Shown here piece after piece: positions 61,208 through 64,000 of a stretch of 64,000 nt of DNA; the stretch's first letter is position 1; every line of letters begins with the position of its first letter. The notes under the pieces were generated by a model. The model did no database searches. It had not been told where the DNA came from and saw only the letters and a program-made list of their open reading frames with translations. The translations under genes and the position numbers were made by a program. The DNA is from Prevotella sp. (GTDB lineage: Bacteria > Bacteroidota > Bacteroidia > Bacteroidales > Muribaculaceae). The stretch lies in the NCBI GenBank assembly GCA_023662865.1, contig JAMPIK010000001.1:1-64000 (forward strand), written 5' to 3'.

Positions 61208-61238
61208 TGTTTTTGGTATTTTATTGATTAAAAGGTAT

Positions 61239-62507
61239 TTATTTGTCAAGTTCAATAGTCTGGCTACGATCCGGACCTACGCTGACTATAGCCACCGGTA
61301 CCCCTAACTCTTTCTCTAGAAAAGATAGATAAGCCTTAAATTCGGGGGGGAATTGCTCGGGACTCGTCATGCAAGTCATGTCGGTTTTCCAACCGGGGAA
61401 CTCGGTGTACACCGGCTCTATTTTGAGGGTGTTTACCTCAAAGGGGAAGCGGTCTGTCTCCTCGCCGTTGATGCGGTAAGCGGTGCACGCTTTGATGGTG
61501 TCGAAGGTGTCGAGTACGTCGCTCTTCATCATGATGAGCTTGGTGACACCGTCGAGCATGATAGCATATTTGAGAGCTACGAGGTCTATCCAGCCGCAGC
61601 GACGCTCACGCCCGGTAACAGCGCCATACTCATGACCCAGGTCGCGCATCTTTTTGCCAGTTTCGTCAAAGAGTTCTGTGGGGAACGGACCGGCTCCCAC
61701 GCGAGTGCAGTAAGCCTTGAATATGCCGTAAACGTCGCCTATGCGCTGTGGAGCAATCCCCAGGCCGGTGCATGCGCCGGCAGCGATAGTATTGGAAGAG
61801 GTGACAAACGGGTATGAACCGTAATCAACATCGAGCATAGTGCCCTGAGCACCCTCGCACAACATCTTTTTACCCTGATTGAGCAGAGCATTTACTTCAT
61901 ATTCGGAGTCGATGAGTTGATACTCTTTGAGATACTCAACTGCCTGCATCCACTCCTTTTCGAACACTTCTATATTGGTGTCGCCGCCCAAAGACTCCAG
62001 CATGCGTATATGGCGCGCCTTGGCAGCGGCATATTTATTATCGAAATCATGCAACAGGTCGCCCACACGCAGGCCGTTTCGCGAGATTTTGTCAGTATAA
62101 GTCGGGCCGATACCCTTGCCGGTAGTGCCTATCTTGGCGGCACCTTTGGCAGCCTCTCCGGCAGCATCAAGCTTGCGATGGGTAGGGAGTATGAGGTGTG
62201 CTTTCTTGGATATGCGGAGTATCTTCTTGAGTTCCACACCACTCTGCTCAAGGGCTTTTGCTTCTTCGGCAAAGAGTACCGGATCAAGCACAACTCCCGA
62301 ACCTATTATATTTATATTCTCATTCTGAAACACGCCTGAAGGTATGGAGCGCAGCACATATTTTTTACCCTCAAATTCGAGGGTGTGTCCGGCATTGGGA
62401 CCGCCCTGAAAACGTGCAACCACATCATAGCGCGGTGTGAGCACATCCACTACTTTTCCTTTACCTTCGTCTCCCCATTGGAGACCCAAAAGCACATCTG
62501 CTTTCAT
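61239..62507 (-). CDS. purA: Adenylosuccinate synthetase
   Basis: Joins IMP and aspartate with GTP to make adenylosuccinate. The 422 residues have the P-loop LQWGDEGKGKVVD (near 9-21), GGPNAGHTLEF, the IMP-binding TTGKGIGPTYTDK, EGAQGTMLDVDYGSYPFVTSSNT and the C-terminal guanine-binding VSVGPDRSQTIEL. The family is well conserved. It lies 46 bases after fur and upstream of the DUF1015 gene. Confidence 0.98.
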   Translation of the reverse strand: MKADVLLGLQWGDEGKGKVVDVLTPRYDVVARFQGGPNAGHTLEFEGKKYVLRSIPSGVFQNENINIIGSGVVLDPVLFAEEAKALEQSGVELKKILRISKKAHLILPTHRKLDAAGEAAKGAAKIGTTGKGIGPTYTDKISRNGLRVGDLLHDFDNKYAAAKARHIRMLESLGGDTNIEVFEKEWMQAVEYLKEYQLIDSEYEVNALLNQGKKMLCEGAQGTMLDVDYGSYPFVTSSNTIAAGACTGLGIAPQRIGDVYGIFKAYCTRVGAGPFPTELFDETGKKMRDLGHEYGAVTGRERRCGWIDLVALKYAIMLDGVTKLIMMKSDVLDTFDTIKACTAYRINGEETDRFPFEVNTLKIEPVYTEFPGWKTDMTCMTSPEQFPPEFKAYLSFLEKELGVPVAIVSVGPDRSQTIELDK

Positions 62508-62553
62508 TATTAGAGCTTATTTAATAATATCTTTATGGCTCATAGAGAGCACG

Positions 62554-63018
62554 TTAATTGTCAGTTTGGACGGTCGCGGCGCAATTGGCACACAGACCGT
62601 AAATATAAGCGGACAAATGCGAGGGCGAGAAGCCGCCGTACCTGTCGGCGCTGAGCAACGCATTGATTTCGGCATCGGCTTCGCGCTCGCTCACAGCACC
62701 GCAACGGGTGCAGATGAGATGCAAATGAGTGCCTTGATTTTTCTCATACAAGGCCTCGCCGCCGGCATTGGCAAAGTGATGTCGGCGTATCACACCGCAC
62801 TCTTCCAGCAGCCCGAAAGTGTTGTAGACAGTGGCGCGGCTTACATGGTAGCCTACCTTTTCAAGGTTCTGCCTCAACTCCTCTGCACCGAAATGCCCGG
62901 GCATGCCCCACACGGCTTTAAGCACGGCAAACCGCTCCTGGGTCTTTCGCAAATGCTTGCTTTCCAACCAGCGATTAAAGAGCTTTACAGCCTGTATGTA
63001 GCCTTCATGTCCTGTCAT
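62554..63018 (-). CDS. Fur-family metal-dependent transcriptional regulator
   Basis: A 154-residue winged-helix regulator. The DNA-binding part includes LRKTQERFAVLKAVWGMPGH and HVSRATVYNTFGLLEECGVI. The dimerisation and metal part has HLHLICTRCGAVSE and a second CxxC (GLCANCAA), giving the usual structural zinc site. Fur, Zur and PerR cannot be told apart from this alone. Peroxide-related proteins elsewhere in the window make PerR conceivable. First gene of a fur-purA-DUF1015 run. Confidence 0.92.
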   Translation of the reverse strand: MTGHEGYIQAVKLFNRWLESKHLRKTQERFAVLKAVWGMPGHFGAEELRQNLEKVGYHVSRATVYNTFGLLEECGVIRRHHFANAGGEALYEKNQGTHLHLICTRCGAVSEREADAEINALLSADRYGGFSPSHLSAYIYGLCANCAATVQTDN

Positions 63019-63070
63019 GTAAAGAAACGCACGAACGTGCGAGCGGAAACCGCCCGCTCACTTCGCCCTG

Positions 63071-63101
63071 CAAAGTTACAAAACTTCGCCGACATTACAA
63101 A
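63071..63101 (-). promoter_or_regulatory. fur promoter
   Basis: On the minus strand, TTTG (63098-63101), a 19-base spacer and TAACTTTG (63071-63078). The predicted leader is about 48 bases. Confidence 0.7.
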
Positions 63102-63150
63102 CTTTCGCGTAAAATTCCAGATAGGATTATTATATATCATTTTTTTTCAC

Positions 63151-63158
63151 TATCTTTG
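63151..63158 (+). promoter_or_regulatory. Possible -7 box of the methyltransferase gene
   Basis: TATCTTTG matches the -7 consensus, but no -33 TTTG is found at the right distance. The start codon at 63277 is about 114 bases beyond the predicted transcription start. Confidence 0.35.
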
Positions 63159-63276
63159 CATTCTATATGATAATGAATGTAGCTGACAGATTACGCTATA
63201 AGGTCAATATCACGATTTTATAAAGAATCTTTGGGGGATTTGTCGCCTTGTTTAAGCTATATCCTTATTTCTTTAT

Positions 63277-64000
63277 ATGGTAACAACGGCTTCTATATAC
63301 CAACAAGTATTAAATTTTGAAGGATTGGATGAAATTCAACCCTTTGAAAAGGTGCGTTCTCCTCTTAATTACATTGGAGGTAAATTCAAATTGCTTCCCC
63401 AGATATTGCGTTATTTCCCTACAAGTATAGACACGTTTGTAGACTTATTTTGCGGAGGGTGTAATGTAGGGGTGAATGTAAAAGCTAAATTTACTGTCTT
63501 TAATGACAATTTAGTTTATTTAATAGATTTGTATCGTTATTTGAAAGAAAGCACTACTTATGAAGTTCTTGACCATATAAGAAACCGAATTCGAGAGTTT
63601 GAATTAACGCTCACCAACAAAGACGGTTATTTAAAACTTCGGAATTTATATAATACGACCAGATGTCCGCTTGATTTATTTGTTCTTGTTGCTTATTCAT
63701 TTAATCATCAAATACGTTTTAATTCCATGCATCAGTTCAATAATCCATTTGGTAAAGATAGAAGTTCATTTAATCCGACTATGGAGAAAAACTTGATTGC
63801 ATTTATTGAACGCTTGCATCAGATTTCATGTGAATTTATTTCCGGAAACTTTGATGTATTTGATTTTTCCCGTCTCAATCCGAATGATTTTGTCTATTGT
63901 GATCCACCATATTTAATATCCACCGGTACCTATAATGATGGCAAACGCGGATTTACAGGATGGGGTGCCAAAGAAGAGTATCAATTACTCTCTATATTGG
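63277..64000 (+). CDS. D12-class N6-adenine DNA methyltransferase, cut by the window end
   Basis: An open frame of 241 codons without a stop to the window end. It translates from MVTTASIYQQVLNFEG and has the SAM-binding motif SPLNYIGGKFKLLPQIL (near 29-45), DLFCGGCNVGVNVKAKF and the catalytic motif CDPPYLISTGTY near residue 208. This order (FxGxK motif first, DPPY late) fits the Dam/DpnM/MboI alpha-type methyltransferases that often recognise GATC. It is distinctly AT-rich against purA and fur. It is either a solitary methylase or the first gene of a restriction-modification system continuing outside the window. Confidence 0.88.
   Translation, partial: MVTTASIYQQVLNFEGLDEIQPFEKVRSPLNYIGGKFKLLPQILRYFPTSIDTFVDLFCGGCNVGVNVKAKFTVFNDNLVYLIDLYRYLKESTTYEVLDHIRNRIREFELTLTNKDGYLKLRNLYNTTRCPLDLFVLVAYSFNHQIRFNSMHQFNNPFGKDRSSFNPTMEKNLIAFIERLHQISCEFISGNFDVFDFSRLNPNDFVYCDPPYLISTGTYNDGKRGFTGWGAKEEYQLLSIL

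Noticed and set aside
63121..63276. Short coding frame or structured leader ahead of the methyltransferase
   Set aside because: No convincing frame or stable hairpin is present, only a lone -7-like box.

Overview
The window is chromosomal DNA of a member of the Bacteroidota, order Bacteroidales; a Muribaculaceae-like gut genome is the best guess. Three things point there. The gene families are typical of the group: a tRNA-Thr/tuf/tRNA-Trp/secE/nusG/rplKAJL/rpoBC block, a Porin_10-type barrel, an OstA-like protein, SurA pairs, a DPE2-type MalQ, a DPP III with HECLGH, and DUF1015. The promoters follow the Bacteroidetes rule TTTG-N19/20-TAnnTTTG at many genes. Shine-Dalgarno sites are almost absent. 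No rRNA, CRISPR array or complete insertion sequence is visible.

Layout. 1-13200: a partial tRNA-Thr, EF-Tu, tRNA-Trp, SecE, NusG, L11, L1, L10 and L7/L12, a strong terminator, a palindromic repeat, then RpoB and RpoC. 13235-20900: a biotin-dependent oxaloacetate decarboxylase-type alpha subunit, an outer-membrane putative porin with a small membrane protein, rubredoxin, an ABC-F ATPase with one degenerate ATP site, a Dabb protein, a long palindrome and an EamA transporter. 20950-28040: a mixed zone with a GT2 glycosyltransferase on a probably leaderless mRNA, a broken TPR-like secreted gene, rubrerythrin, TilS, L31B, two related secreted proteins, a broken AAA-ATPase/PD-(D/E)XK gene and a 337-bp inverted-repeat element. 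28105-36721: EttA and peptide deformylase; an OmpA-family protein; then a degenerate LytM protein, Dxr, RseP and RlmI in one operon. 36774-39806: a GadC-like antiporter and a PSD-family decarboxylase with a second inverted-repeat element between them. 40232-48677: DPP III, then an operon of two SurA-like proteins, OstA-like protein and MutL. 48828-54196: a CpsB-type PHP phosphatase, phosphohexomutase and MalQ. 54293-57581: an aspartate carbamoyltransferase fused to a PyrI-type zinc domain, coupled to a flavin reductase and divergent from guaB. 57844-64000: an AT-rich orphan membrane protein, an AlkD-like small protein, DUF1015, PurA, Fur and the start of an AT-rich D12-class adenine methyltransferase cut by the window end.

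How the parts fit. Most of the window is core information processing, envelope biogenesis and nucleotide metabolism. Accessory character is concentrated in 21.9-28.0 kb and after 57.6 kb. The observations most worth follow-up are: the two intergenic elements (27701-28037 and 38436-38630) that share a fold with a compensatory, covarying central hairpin; the PSD-like decarboxylase with a GadC-like antiporter, a possible pyruvoyl-dependent amino-acid decarboxylation module; the PyrB protein carrying only the zinc part of PyrI; and the interlocked or leaderless promoters.
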